From Burkholderia sp. Ac-20365 (lineage in GTDB: Bacteria; Pseudomonadota; Gammaproteobacteria; Burkholderiales; Burkholderiaceae), in assembly GCF_017104715.1 (NCBI RefSeq), contig NZ_JAAGPI010000005.1, positions 338,406 through 402,405 on the forward strand: 64,000 nucleotides of DNA. Direction: 5' to 3'. The position numbers and the translations under genes are program-made. Positions 1-9,994 of the stretch are shown piece by piece. The notes below the pieces were generated by a model. The model saw only the letters and a list, made by a program, of their open reading frames with translations. It was not told where the DNA came from and ran no database searches. Numbering within the stretch: position 1 is the first letter of the stretch; the number at the start of each line of letters is the position of its first letter.

Positions 1-1539
1 GCGATCGTTGTCAATGACGGCGGTCTGGACAGTGGCGCCGTTTTTCCCGACGGCCTGACCCTGTGCGAGCGTGTTCCGCAGGGACACAAGGTTGCGCTTC
101 AGGATCTGGCTGAGGGCGACGCGGTCTTGCGCTACAACGTAGTCATCGGCTATGCGCTCAAGGCGCTCCCGAAGGGCAGCTGGGTGAACGAGCACGTCAT
201 CCGGATGCCGACCCCGCCGGCGCTGGACGATCTGCCCATTGCGACGATCAAGGCTCCGGACATGCCGCCGCTCGACGGCTACACGTTCGAGGGCTATCGC
301 AACGCCGATGGTTCAGTCGGCACGCGCAACATCCTGGCGATCACGACAACCGTGCAGTGCGTCGCCGATGTCGTTCAACACGCAGTGACCCGGATCAAGG
401 CTGAGTTGTTGCCGAAGTATCCGAACGTGGACGATGTGGTGAGTCTTGGGCATACGTACGGATGTGGCGTCGCGATCGATGCGCCCGATGCGATGGTGCC
501 CATTCGCACGGTGCGTAACATCAGCCTCAATCCGAACTTCGGCGGCGAAGTGATGATGGTGAGTCTGGGCTGCGAGAAGCTGCAGCCCGAGCGCCTCATG
601 CCGCCGGGCACGATTCCGATCTCGACGGCGACGGAAGAGGTCGCGGATATCGGTGATCTTGCGACGAAGTCGGGCAACGGCGACGTGGTCACGTTGCAGG
701 ATGAAGCGCACGTCGGCTTTCAGTCGATGATCGAGTCGATCATGAAGATGGCCGACGGGCATCTGAAGCGGCTCGACAACCGGCGGCGCGAGACCTGTCC
801 CGCGTCCGATCTCGTGATCGGCGTTCAATGCGGCGGCAGCGACGCGTTCTCCGGCCTTACCGCCAACCCTGCAGTGGGTTTCGCAACGGACCTGCTGGTG
901 CGCGCGGGCGCCACGGTGATGTTCTCCGAAGTGACTGAAGTGCGCGACGGCGTCGGGCAACTCACGGCTCGCGCAGCCAATGCCGATGTCGCAGCGGCCA
1001 TCATCCGCGAGATGCAGTGGTACGACAGTTACCTCAAGCGCGGCGGCGCGGACCGCAGCGCCAACACGACGCCCGGCAACAAGAAGGGCGGCTTGTCGAA
1101 TATCGTCGAAAAGGCGATGGGTTCGATCATCAAGTCGGGCAATTCACCGATCTCCGGCGTGCTCTCGCCGGGCGAGAAGGCCACGCAAAAAGGCTTGATT
1201 TACGCAGCCACGCCTGCGAGCGATTTCATTTGCGGCACGCTGCAGGTCGCTGCCGGGATCAACCTGCATGTGTTCACCACGGGCCGCGGCACGCCTTATA
1301 GCCTCGCGGAAGTGCCTGTCATCAAGGTCGCTACGCGCTCGGATCTCGCGCGTCGCTGGTTCGACCTGATGGACATCAACGCAGGCACGATCGCAACGGG
1401 CGAAACAACCATCGAAGACGTGGGCTGGGAACTGTTCCACCTGATGCTCGAGGTTGCAAGCGGACGCAAGCAGACCTGCGCCGAAGCGCTGAAACTGCAC
1501 AACGCTCTGGTTCTTTTCAATCCCGCGCCGGTGACCTGA
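1..1539 (+). CDS. garD: Galactarate dehydratase, 5'-truncated by window edge
   Basis: The frame is open from base 1 and shows 512 residues before the stop; compared with enterobacterial GarD about 25 N-terminal residues lie outside the window. The first ~70 residues match the N-terminal SAF-like domain ([27 protein letters not shown]). The rest is the UxaA/GarD catalytic region, with [13 protein letters not shown], a GCGVAI segment and a GCEKLQPE motif. The enzyme converts galactarate to 5-dehydro-4-deoxyglucarate in the cytoplasm. No other galactarate gene is visible; partners, if any, are upstream of the window. Family assignment is strong; substrate is inferred from similarity. Confidence 0.93.
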   Translation, partial: AIVVNDGGLDSGAVFPDGLTLCERVPQGHKVALQDLAEGDAVLRYNVVIGYALKALPKGSWVNEHVIRMPTPPALDDLPIATIKAPDMPPLDGYTFEGYRNADGSVGTRNILAITTTVQCVADVVQHAVTRIKAELLPKYPNVDDVVSLGHTYGCGVAIDAPDAMVPIRTVRNISLNPNFGGEVMMVSLGCEKLQPERLMPPGTIPISTATEEVADIGDLATKSGNGDVVTLQDEAHVGFQSMIESIMKMADGHLKRLDNRRRETCPASDLVIGVQCGGSDAFSGLTANPAVGFATDLLVRAGATVMFSEVTEVRDGVGQLTARAANADVAAAIIREMQWYDSYLKRGGADRSANTTPGNKKGGLSNIVEKAMGSIIKSGNSPISGVLSPGEKATQKGLIYAATPASDFICGTLQVAAGINLHVFTTGRGTPYSLAEVPVIKVATRSDLARRWFDLMDINAGTIATGETTIEDVGWELFHLMLEVASGRKQTCAEALKLHNALVLFNPAPVT

Positions 1540-1612
1540 TCGAAAACGCGACGGACTCCGCTGGCAAGCCGAGGGTCACGTCGAGTATCCGGCTAGCTCG
1601 CGCTATCGGCCA

Positions 1613-2542
1613 CTATCGCTGTCCGAGCATCAGGTTCAGGTTCTGAACGGCCGCACCTGATGCGCCTTTGCCCAGATTGTCGAAAACCGCGGACAGCAGG
1701 ACGTGTCCGTGTTCGATGTTAGAAAAGACGCTTAGGCGCATGTCGTTCGTACCGTTCAGCACCTGTGGATCCAGATGTTTCAGGACGCGCGATTCGTGCA
1801 GAGGCGTGACATGTACGTGAGCCGCCTCGGCATAGTGACGTGCAAGGCATGCTTGTAGCGTCGCGCCATCCACCCCGGGTGCGAGTAGCCGCAGTTCCAG
1901 AGGTACCGTCAGCACGATGCCCTGACGGAACGCGCCATACGCAGGCAGGAAGATGGGACGCTGCGCGAGACCGGCATGCTGCTGGATCTCCGGCGCATGC
2001 TTGTGTGCGAGTTCCAGACCATATACCTGGTATGACGGCGCGTTGGCAGCACCAGGCCCCTCATATTCTTCCACGCCAGCACGCCCGCGTCCGGAGTATC
2101 CGGAGACGGCGTGAATGCTGATCGGGTAGTTGTCTGGTATCAGTCCCGCCTGCAACAGCGGACGCAGCAAGCCAATTGCACCCGTCGGATAGCAACCGGG
2201 ATTAGTCACCCGGCGTGCGTTCGCAATGCGCGCAGCCTGTCCTTGGCTCATCTCCGGAAAACCGTATGTCCAGTCCGGCTGTGTGCGGTGGGCTGAACTT
2301 GCGTCGATTACGCGGACGGCAGGATTGACGATGGCGTCCACTGCTTCGCGCGCGGCCGCATCGGGCAAACAGAGAATAGCGATATCGCAGGCGTTGATGG
2401 CTTCTGCTCGGCGCCGCGAATCCTTGCGTTCGTCCGCGGCGAGCGTGAGCAGTTCAAGGTCGGTCCGGTTGCGCAGCCGTTCGTGGATTTGCAACCCGGT
2501 AGTGCCCTGGTCGCCGTCGATGAAAACAACAGGGGAATGCAT
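1613..2542 (-). CDS. argC: N-acetyl-gamma-glutamyl-phosphate reductase, type 2
   Basis: 309 residues, the short type-2 AGPR form. The N-terminal [17 protein letters not shown] segment is the NADP-binding loop, and NPGCYPTG carries the catalytic cysteine (Cys117). It reduces N-acetylglutamyl phosphate to the semialdehyde in arginine synthesis. Its start lies 129 bases from a divergent LysR gene, which is the natural candidate regulator. No other arginine-biosynthesis gene is adjacent, although an ArgD-like aminotransferase occurs at 24.9-26.2 kb. Type-2 ArgC often coexists with a second, type-1 copy elsewhere in Burkholderia genomes, so this may be the accessory copy. Confidence 0.93.
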   Translation of the reverse strand: MHSPVVFIDGDQGTTGLQIHERLRNRTDLELLTLAADERKDSRRRAEAINACDIAILCLPDAAAREAVDAIVNPAVRVIDASSAHRTQPDWTYGFPEMSQGQAARIANARRVTNPGCYPTGAIGLLRPLLQAGLIPDNYPISIHAVSGYSGRGRAGVEEYEGPGAANAPSYQVYGLELAHKHAPEIQQHAGLAQRPIFLPAYGAFRQGIVLTVPLELRLLAPGVDGATLQACLARHYAEAAHVHVTPLHESRVLKHLDPQVLNGTNDMRLSVFSNIEHGHVLLSAVFDNLGKGASGAAVQNLNLMLGQR

Positions 2543-2642
2543 ACAGGAAATACTCCGGTGAACGTGGGTGATAGCGGCTGGAACAGGTCCCTATGTTCCA
2601 TGCAGCGCTAGAATAGGGAAAGTTGAATTTCACAACCTTGAC

Positions 2643-2659
2643 ATTCAGTTTTTCTGAAT
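2643..2659. promoter_or_regulatory. Inverted repeat in argC/LysR intergenic region
   Basis: ATTCAG-N5-CTGAAT, a perfect 6-bp inverted repeat, sits 12 bases before the LysR start codon, inside the 129-base divergent promoter region. Position and symmetry suit an autoregulatory LysR operator, but this is inference. Confidence 0.35.
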
Positions 2660-2671
2660 CTGGACGCTGAC

Positions 2672-3556
2672 ATGCGAGAGATAAGCCTCGACCGCTTGCG
2701 CACTCTGGTAGCCATTGCCGATCTTGGCTCATTTGCCGATGCGGCACGCGCATTGAATCTGGCGCCGCCAACCGTCAGCCTTCACGTTGCTGAACTCGAA
2801 GAGCGCGTTGGGGCGCCACTCCTGTCGCGTAAGCGCGGACAGGTGAGGCCGTCGGCGATCGGAGAGGTACTGGTGGATCGCGCGCGTCGACTGCTCGCGG
2901 ATGCGGAGCAGGCGTTGCACGATATTCAACGCCAGGTTCAGGGTCTCGAAGGGCGCGTGCGGGTCGGTGCATCGACGGGTGTGATTGCGTACCTGTTGCC
3001 GCAAGCGCTGGAGGTGCTGCGCCAGCACCATCCCGCTATCGACATTCAGGTTGCAGTGCTCACTTCGAACGAAGCGCTGGCCCGACTGGCAGACGGAACG
3101 TTGGATGTCGGGCTGGTCGCACTACCTCAGCCGCCGGTGGCAGGACTCACGATAAAGCCGTGGCGCCGCGATCCCGTGATGGCCTTCGTGCCGGCGCATT
3201 GGCGGTGCCCAAGCCGTGTCACGCCCTCATGGCTCGCCAGCCAGCCTCTCATTCTCAATGACACGACCACACATCTGTCGCGTCTGACAACGGAGTGGTT
3301 TGCGGCCGGAGGGCATCACCCCGCGCCGCGCATTCAGCTCAACTACAACGATGCGATCAAGAGTCTGGTAGCGGCGGGTTACGGCGCGGCGCTGCTGCCC
3401 CATGAAGCCACTACGCCGTTGCCCGACAAGCGCGTCGCCATGCGACCGCTCCGCCCGGCGTTGTGGCGCCGGCTCGGGATCGCACATCGTGCGGGGTACG
3501 TCGAGCGTTCGACGCAGCATGTACTCGACGTGTTGTGGGATCTCCGCTTGACCTGA
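2672..3556 (+). CDS. LysR-family transcriptional regulator (divergent from argC)
   Basis: 294 residues: an N-terminal winged HTH (about residues 5-64, with GSFADAARALNLAPPTVSLHVAELEERVG) followed by a two-lobe LysR substrate-binding domain. It is transcribed divergently from argC, the usual arrangement for a LysR activator and its target. The effector is not predictable from sequence. The start is the first ATG after an AT-rich promoter region. Confidence 0.9.
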   Translation: MREISLDRLRTLVAIADLGSFADAARALNLAPPTVSLHVAELEERVGAPLLSRKRGQVRPSAIGEVLVDRARRLLADAEQALHDIQRQVQGLEGRVRVGASTGVIAYLLPQALEVLRQHHPAIDIQVAVLTSNEALARLADGTLDVGLVALPQPPVAGLTIKPWRRDPVMAFVPAHWRCPSRVTPSWLASQPLILNDTTTHLSRLTTEWFAAGGHHPAPRIQLNYNDAIKSLVAAGYGAALLPHEATTPLPDKRVAMRPLRPALWRRLGIAHRAGYVERSTQHVLDVLWDLRLT

Positions 3557-3661
3557 GAATAGTTATTCGCCAGTCCGGTACGTAACCGGTTTTTCCGGAA
3601 CACCGACAAACGACGATACAACCATTCGACGCACGCAAAGCTCAAAATTGACAAATGCGAT

Positions 3662-4384
3662 TTATGGATCGAGCGATTCAGTCCGGGCGGGTTCAAATCC
3701 CTCGCCTAAATCACTCAACACATGTTTGATCGTACTTTGTACCGATGGGGAAAGGTCAAGAAGTTCGCGAACTGTGGCGTCGGTCATTTCCTCAAGGTCG
3801 CTGTCCACAACAAAATCTGTAGCGATGCCCCATTCAAAAGCCTGCACTCCCGGAATCAGGCGCGAGCGCATCAGCATTTCTCGCATTCGTGCACTACCGA
3901 CTATTTGCAGAGCCTGCGACCATCCAAACGTTCCGCCTGGAAAATCGTCTTTCTTCACCGGAAATCCATATTGGGTCGTCTCAGTGACAATCCGCAGATC
4001 ACATGCCAGCGCCAGCGCGAAACCCGTCCCAAACCAATGACCTCGATTGGCAGCGACGACAGGCTTGCTGCATCGAAGCGGCGCATTGATGTCCCAGACC
4101 AGACGGGCAGGCGGGACGCTTGCAATTTCCGGCTCGCGCTCAGCGTCTTCAAAGCGCGAGAAGTGTTTATCTTCTGCCCGAAGAACGATCACGCGCACTC
4201 TTGGGTTGCTATCCAATTGCTCAAACGTTAAACGCAATTCTGCGAATTGCCGGGGAGTCAGGCAATTGGCAGGGGGATAAGCGAGTACGACGTCGGCCCG
4301 TGTCTGCTGCTCGTCAACGTGGACATAAAACCCGTCTCGTCTCTCATGCATCAGCGAATATGGATCAACAGAAACGTAGTTCAT
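3662..4384 (-). CDS. Enoyl-CoA hydratase/isomerase (crotonase) family protein
   Basis: 240 residues with the crotonase fold. The oxyanion-hole region reads ANRGHWFGTGFALALACDLRI. The position of the first hydratase glutamate is not conserved (KKDDFPGGTFGW replaces the usual P-E-x-G-x-x-P pattern), while AFEWGIATDFV keeps an acidic residue at the second site. The reaction may therefore be isomerisation, hydrolysis or decarboxylation instead of hydration. It lies 84 bases downstream of a broken MHS transporter on the same strand, with a LysR gene divergent from both, suggesting a former three-gene unit for uptake and CoA-dependent use of an organic acid. Confidence 0.8.
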   Translation of the reverse strand: MNYVSVDPYSLMHERRDGFYVHVDEQQTRADVVLAYPPANCLTPRQFAELRLTFEQLDSNPRVRVIVLRAEDKHFSRFEDAEREPEIASVPPARLVWDINAPLRCSKPVVAANRGHWFGTGFALALACDLRIVTETTQYGFPVKKDDFPGGTFGWSQALQIVGSARMREMLMRSRLIPGVQAFEWGIATDFVVDSDLEEMTDATVRELLDLSPSVQSTIKHVLSDLGEGFEPARTESLDP

Positions 4385-4468
4385 GGTTCCACTTGTCAGG
4401 CGGTAAAAGTGATGTGAGGAATACGTTGCTTGAACTGCAATCAGCGAGCAACGCGGTCCTTCCGATAA

Positions 4469-5849
4469 CTACTTCACGGCTCCTTTGCATGAGTACGTTT
4501 GTCGCCGACCAGATCGCTCGTAATCCGCCATGAACTGCTGTCGTCCTGCGCGCGTCGAATACACAAGCGCAATTGAAAAGACAGCTGCAACGACCAGATA
4601 GGTCGGGGCAACCAGTCTGTTGCCAGTCCATTCGGTCAGTAAATTAATGGTGAACGGCGCCATACCGCCGAATAGCGTGACGGCCACGTTATACGACAGC
4701 GACAGGCCAGTAGCTCCCGATCTGGAGGGAAAGAGGGTCGCCGGCATGTGGACCCGCAAGCACCGTCTGAAAAAGTCCGGCAACCAGCTGCATACAGAGA
4801 AGCCTGGGAACGGATGGAGCATCCACGATGAACAGGAACATGGGGAAAGCGCAAAGTGCCCACGCCATAACCACAGGAAAGAAGATTCGATAAGCACCAA
4901 TCCGATCGGCGAGTAACCCGGCCACGGGAAAAAGAAGTGCGTTCAGCGCCTGAGAAAGAATGACGCCAAGCATTGCCGCAGACATCGGAAGGTTCAGGTG
5001 CAATTCGACAAATGCGGGTATATAAATGGCCCAGAGATAGTTCGAGGCGGTGGCAACCGTGACCACACCGATCGCGCACACGACACCGCCGGCATTCAAA
5101 TGGACGAAGCTGGTCCACTGCTTCCAGACCGATTTATCTTCCGATACTTGCCGATGACGTGTTTGCTCAGCCCGGCTCATCTGCGTCGAATGGTATTTCA
5201 GTACCACACCCAACGGGCCAATAATGGAACCGACCAAAAATGGTAATCGCCATCCCCAACTTCTCAACGCCTCATCTGAAAGGCCGGTGACGAGAAAATA
5301 GCTGAACGTGGCAGCAAGTACGGCCGACAGCGCCTGTGCCGACATGTTGAAACTGCCGTAGAACATTCGTTTTCCGGGGGGCGCGTTTTCGATGATGATC
5401 AGCGATGAAACGCCAAACTGTGCGCCAACGGCAACGCCTTGAAGAATCCGTGCAACGACCATCAGGATCGGGGCGGCAATTCCCGCATCGCTATACGACG
5501 GACACATTCCCAGAAGTCCTGTTCCGACTCCCATCAGAATCATCAACACCGAGAGAATCCGGAAGCGGCCGAGCCGGTCGGCGTACAAAGCGAAGATGAC
5601 GCCGCCCAACGGCCTTGCAACTATGCCGATAGCGAAGGTCGCAAAAGTGAGCGACAACCCGGCAGCTTCGTTATGTACCGGGAAAAAAACACCCGCAATT
5701 GTTTTCGAAAGAAATATGTAAGAAAGAAAGTCGAACCACTCAAGGCTACTTCCGACAACAGACAGGATGATGGGGCGCACCCGCACTGAGCCAACCGGCG
5801 TCTCTTGCGAGCACGTCATATGTTGAGCAGACTCTCGACGGGTTGACAT
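4469..5849 (-). pseudogene. MHS-family MFS transporter, frameshifted
   Basis: The first frame (5849 down to 4689) encodes 386 residues of a metabolite:proton symporter, through FQTVLAGPH. It then runs into unrelated residues and a stop. The correct C-terminus continues in another frame (4754 to 4469): MPATLFPSR, GATGLSLSYNVAVTLFGG, and a last transmembrane segment. The break is at about 4735-4755, where one extra base (or a small deletion) separates the frames. The joined product would be about 455 residues, normal for MHS. Either a true pseudogene or a sequence error. LysR is divergent and a crotonase gene lies downstream. Confidence 0.85.
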
Positions 5850-6100
5850 GACTACCTCTTAACGAGTCCGGTTGCGCCGGCCAGGTACCCCCAGCGTGAT
5901 TTGTCTCTCCCAATCCTGAAACTCATCCAGTCGACGGTTATAGTTTTTGGTGCTGCGAGCTTCTCAATCGCCTGCTTTCGTACAGTTAACGAATTTCGCA
6001 TATGGCTGGGGAAAAACAAGCTATTTTTTGTTTTGCTCGCAGTAAACGAAAAGTTTAGTATTAGCCGTGAGCCTGCTGCCCTCATAGCGAGAAGGATTCG

Positions 6101-6976
6101 ATGAGCACAATCCGCTTTCTTCGTACTTTTCTCGCGATCGAGAAATTCGGCTCAATGTCTGCCGCGGCCGACCATGTGCGGCTGACGCAGGCTGCAGTTG
6201 GGCAGCAGATGCGCGCGCTCGAAGCCGAGCTTCGGCGACCCTTGTTCGACCGGTCTGGACGAGGAACACGGATGACCGCCGCGGGTCGGGCGTTGGTACC
6301 ACACGCTCGAAAAATTGTTTCGATTTACGAAGAAATGCTTAGCACGCGGCCCGACACTTCGGAACTGACCGGAACAGTGACGGTCGGGGCAATCGTCTCC
6401 GCAACGGGCTTTCTATGCAAGGCCGCATTGAATCTCAAAGACCGACATCCAGCGCTCGAACTGAAGCTTCTTCTTGGGCACGATCTGGACTTGTGTGAAC
6501 GTGTCAAGGCAGGTGAAGTGGACGCGGCGGTCGTCGAGCAGAGAGAAAACATCAATGACCGGCCGGGTGTCTGGACACCGCTCTATGTCGAACCTCTGAT
6601 CATGCTGGCCAATAGCAAAGCGGCTTCGCGCAATGCGAGTGCTGAAGGATTGCTGGAATCACAGCCATTCATCCGGTACGACCGTTCAACAGGGATTGGT
6701 CGCGAGATAGAACGGATTCTGCAGAAAATGCATATCAAACCAAAGGAGATTCTGGAAGTGAATGCGATAGGGACGATCATGGATCTTGTCCGGCAAAACG
6801 TCGGCGTTTCCATTATTCCGCAACTCAAACAGGTCGCATGGGATCGTGAAAAATCGCTGACAGTTCTGCCGCTATTGGGTTCGACCTCGGGACGCGTAAT
6901 CGGCATCTATGAAAGCCTCAAACAGCCGAAGAATGTCGCTGCAGTGAAGCGGCAGATTCTTCATGAACTTGGTTGA
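6101..6976 (+). CDS. LysR-family transcriptional regulator
   Basis: 291 residues with the LysR HTH (residues ~3-60, GSMSAAADHVRLTQAAVGQQMRALEAEL) and effector domain. It is divergent from the broken MHS transporter across a 251-base AT-rich spacer (5850-6100) and probably controls the transporter/crotonase unit. A purine-rich AGAAGGA precedes the ATG. Confidence 0.9.
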   Translation: MSTIRFLRTFLAIEKFGSMSAAADHVRLTQAAVGQQMRALEAELRRPLFDRSGRGTRMTAAGRALVPHARKIVSIYEEMLSTRPDTSELTGTVTVGAIVSATGFLCKAALNLKDRHPALELKLLLGHDLDLCERVKAGEVDAAVVEQRENINDRPGVWTPLYVEPLIMLANSKAASRNASAEGLLESQPFIRYDRSTGIGREIERILQKMHIKPKEILEVNAIGTIMDLVRQNVGVSIIPQLKQVAWDREKSLTVLPLLGSTSGRVIGIYESLKQPKNVAAVKRQILHELG

Positions 6977-7017
6977 GGCTTGACGTGAAGCTCCGCGTTG
7001 TAGCGGCGCTGTGACTG

Positions 7018-8136
7018 TCATTCGCGTCCTTTGCGCTGCGAAACGTCGCCATCCTTCAGACCGCTACTTCCCTGTTTGGCCGGATCTGACGATACCCTCA
7101 ACACCGTCCTGAACCCGATGTGAATCGTACCGAGCGTCGGATCCTGAGGCTGTCGCGAGGAAGGCCGGTAGCGCACGCAGAAGTTCGGTGCGCACAGGAA
7201 CGAGCCGCCTTTGATGACGCGAGCCGGATGACGTTCGTTATCGAAAGGCGCGGACACTCTGACGACAAGCGGGTTCTCGGCTTCCTCGGCAGGATGCCGA
7301 TCCTTGTAGGCATCTTTCGTCCACTGCCACACGTTGCCCACCGGATCGAGCAACCCATAACCGTTCGCCGGATAACAGCCGACAGGTGCGCTGTCCTTGT
7401 GGCCATCGCTCGCTTCGTTATGCGCCGGAAAGTCGCCCTGCCATGTGTTGGCCATGTACCTGCCGTTGACCTTAAATGTATTGCCCCATGGATACGTCTC
7501 ACTTTCCCTGCCGCCGCGCGCCGCGTATTCGTACTCGGCTTCGGTAGGAAGATCATGGCCAAGCCACTTCGCGTACGCCAGCGCATCGCGATACGTCACC
7601 TGCACGACGGGATGATTCGCCTTACCGGTGATGCTGCTCCCTGATCCGTACGGATGCCGCCAGTTTGCGCCGGGCTGGAAGCGCCACCATCGGTAAGATT
7701 CCTCGAACTGCTCGGCGCCGTTCGGCCATACGAAGACTACCGAGCCCGGCCGCAGCTGCTCCGCGGGCACGCCGGGAAAATCGGCGGGATCGCGCTGGCG
7801 CTCGGCTTCGGTGACGTAGCCGGTCGCCTGGACGAACATCGCGAACTGCGCGTTCGTCACTTCATAAGCGTCGATCAGAAAGCCGTCCAGCTTCACCGGC
7901 TGCACGTTGCGCTCTTCCGGATAGCCTTCGGTCGAGCCCATCCGAAAACGGCCCGCCGGAATAGCGATCATGCCCGCGCGATTGGGCACGTCGCCGCGCA
8001 TTGCGCCGAAGCCGTCGGGCACACCGCGATAAGCTTCGCACAGCGGCTTGTCCGCCGATGCGAACGCAGGCGAGCAGGCCGCCGCGAGCCACAACGCAGC
8101 GAGCACGCAGCGATTACTGATTCGTGTCGAGTTCAT
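7018..8136 (-). CDS. Formylglycine-generating enzyme (SUMF1 family), exported
   Basis: 372 residues from the ATG at 8136, chosen because it directly opens a signal peptide (NRCVLAALWLAAACSPAFA); an in-frame start 45 bases upstream exists. The FGE-sulfatase domain shows LPTEAEYEYAARGG, VGNVWQWT and the C-terminal GGSFLC-APNFC-VRYR segment. That segment carries the two active-site cysteines (Cys315 and Cys320) used to oxidise a sulfatase cysteine to formylglycine. Its start overlaps the end of the sulfatase gene by 23 bases, so the maturase is translated directly after its likely substrate. A periplasmic location is inferred from the signal peptide. Confidence 0.9.
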   Translation of the reverse strand: MNSTRISNRCVLAALWLAAACSPAFASADKPLCEAYRGVPDGFGAMRGDVPNRAGMIAIPAGRFRMGSTEGYPEERNVQPVKLDGFLIDAYEVTNAQFAMFVQATGYVTEAERQRDPADFPGVPAEQLRPGSVVFVWPNGAEQFEESYRWWRFQPGANWRHPYGSGSSITGKANHPVVQVTYRDALAYAKWLGHDLPTEAEYEYAARGGRESETYPWGNTFKVNGRYMANTWQGDFPAHNEASDGHKDSAPVGCYPANGYGLLDPVGNVWQWTKDAYKDRHPAEEAENPLVVRVSAPFDNERHPARVIKGGSFLCAPNFCVRYRPSSRQPQDPTLGTIHIGFRTVLRVSSDPAKQGSSGLKDGDVSQRKGRE

Positions 8137-9817
8137 CTTGATAGTAGTGCGTGCCGTTGCTGTAACCGGGGCGCTCCGCAAGACCGGGAATGTCCTGCAC
8201 GCCGTTCGCTGTCTGATACTTCTCGTAATCGGCGACGAGTTCCTTCAGCTTCGCCGGGTACTGCGCGGCGAGATCGTGCATTTCGGACCGGTCGACGCTC
8301 ACGTGATACAGCTCCCAGCGATCCTTGCCCCACGGCTTGTTCGCATACGCTATCTTCCAGTCGCCTTTACGCATCGCGCGTCGGCCGTTCAACTCCCAGC
8401 CTTCGACGAACTGCCCGTGAACCTTGGCGCTCTGCCCGGACAGGAAGCCCAGCATCGATGTGCCCTGCATGCGGAACACCGGTCGCCCGTCGTAGCTGCC
8501 GTTGGGCGGCGAAACGCCTGCGAGTTGCAGAATGGTTGGCGCCACGTCCGTGACGTGGGCAGGCACACGGCTAATCTGTCCGGCACGTGGAGAGCGCGGC
8601 ATCACGACGATGTTCGGCACGGCGATGCCGCCCTCGTGTGCGAACGCCTTGTACAGATGTAAGGGCGTCGCGCTGACCTGCGCCCAACCGGGACCGTACT
8701 CGACGAACGAGCCCTTGCGTCCGGTGTTAGCGATGCTGTTGTCGGCGTGGCGCCTGATCCAGTCGCGGTCGGCGGCTTCGTCGAGAATGCTGTTGCCGTC
8801 CGCGCCGTTGTCCGACATGAAGAAGATCAGCGTGTTGTCGTACTGCCCCGTCTCCTTCAGATGCGCGACGATGCGCCCGATCTGCGCGTCCATCGCCTCG
8901 ACCATCGCAGCGTAGACGGCCATGCGCTTCGCTTCGATGTGCTGCTGCACAGTCGTCAGCGAGCTCCACTTCGGCCAGGCATCGTTGCCTTCATAGGACT
9001 GCATGTCCTTGGGCACGATGCCGAGTGCCTTCATACGCGCGAGACGCTGTGCGCGGATCACGTCATAGCCGGCGTCATACTTGCCCTCGTATTTCGCGAT
9101 GTATTCGTCGGGAGCCTGCAGCGGCCAGTGCGGCGCGGTGTACGCGACATAGGCGAAGAACGGCTTGCCGTCGTCCTTGTTGCTGTCGATGAAGGACAGC
9201 ATCTTGTCCGTATAGAAGACGGTCGAATAGAAGTTGTCCGGCAGATCGACAAGCTTGCCGTTCTCGCGGTACATCGCCTTCGGCGTCTTGTCGGGGTCGG
9301 TCGTGATGATGCCCGTCTGGTCGAAGTGGCTTGCGCCACCTTGCACCATCGCATACGACTGTTCGAAGCCGCGTTGCGCGGGGCTGTACTCCTCCGTCAG
9401 CCCCAGATGCCACTTGCCCACCATGTAGGTGTGATAGCCCGCGTTCTGGAGCAGGGTTGGGAATGTGACCACCGAATGCGTCAGATAGCCTTCGTAGCCG
9501 GCCGCGCTGCGCTGCTTGGGTGTCAGCAGTTCGGCCATGCCGCCCAGCCCGACGCGATGATTGTCGACGCCCGACATCAGCATCGCACGTGTCGGCGAGC
9601 AGAACGGCGATGCATAGAAGTCGGTCATGCGCAGACCTTCTTTTGCGAGGCGGTCGAGATTCGGCGTATTGATCTCACCGCCGAACGCGCCGATATCCGA
9701 ATAGCCGAGATCGTCCGCGACGATCAGCAGGACGTTCGGTCGCCTGTCGGCGCCGTGTGCGCCGGACGTCGCGAGCATTGTCCATGCGATCGCGCATGCG
9801 CTGATGAAGTGCTTCAT
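8114..9817 (-). CDS. Sulfatase (arylsulfatase family), exported
   Basis: 567 residues with a signal peptide (~1-22, ending AHGA) and an alkaline-phosphatase-fold sulfatase domain. VADDLGYSD supplies the metal-binding Asp pair (Asp35, Asp36). FCSPTRAMLMSG contains Cys73 in the C-x-P-x-R motif, the residue converted to formylglycine. GKWHLG and MSDNGAD are further family motifs. It hydrolyses a sulfate ester, probably in the periplasm; the substrate is unknown. It overlaps the downstream maturase gene, and a LysR gene is divergent 177 bases away. Confidence 0.93.
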   Translation of the reverse strand: MKHFISACAIAWTMLATSGAHGADRRPNVLLIVADDLGYSDIGAFGGEINTPNLDRLAKEGLRMTDFYASPFCSPTRAMLMSGVDNHRVGLGGMAELLTPKQRSAAGYEGYLTHSVVTFPTLLQNAGYHTYMVGKWHLGLTEEYSPAQRGFEQSYAMVQGGASHFDQTGIITTDPDKTPKAMYRENGKLVDLPDNFYSTVFYTDKMLSFIDSNKDDGKPFFAYVAYTAPHWPLQAPDEYIAKYEGKYDAGYDVIRAQRLARMKALGIVPKDMQSYEGNDAWPKWSSLTTVQQHIEAKRMAVYAAMVEAMDAQIGRIVAHLKETGQYDNTLIFFMSDNGADGNSILDEAADRDWIRRHADNSIANTGRKGSFVEYGPGWAQVSATPLHLYKAFAHEGGIAVPNIVVMPRSPRAGQISRVPAHVTDVAPTILQLAGVSPPNGSYDGRPVFRMQGTSMLGFLSGQSAKVHGQFVEGWELNGRRAMRKGDWKIAYANKPWGKDRWELYHVSVDRSEMHDLAAQYPAKLKELVADYEKYQTANGVQDIPGLAERPGYSNGTHYYQDELDTNQ

Positions 9818-9994
9818 CGTGTCTCCTTCAATGTCTTTTTAATCTGAAGCGTCGAAGCTCAAGTCTCTTCGTCTTCACGCTTTCCCGCATTCGCGTGGTA
9901 CGGATGCATGCTCAATTGTGTAGCGATATGCGATACGATTCGATGAAAGATGAGTGCTGATCGATAACCCTGCGGTAATGGATGAGAAATAGCG

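Noticed and set aside
3688..3706. GGTTCAAATCC segment resembling a tRNA T-loop
   Set aside because: It lies in the coding 3' end of the crotonase gene, the stem is imperfect and no other tRNA arm is present.
8747..9847. 366-codon plus-strand frame
   Set aside because: Antisense of the sulfatase gene, without motif or ribosome site.
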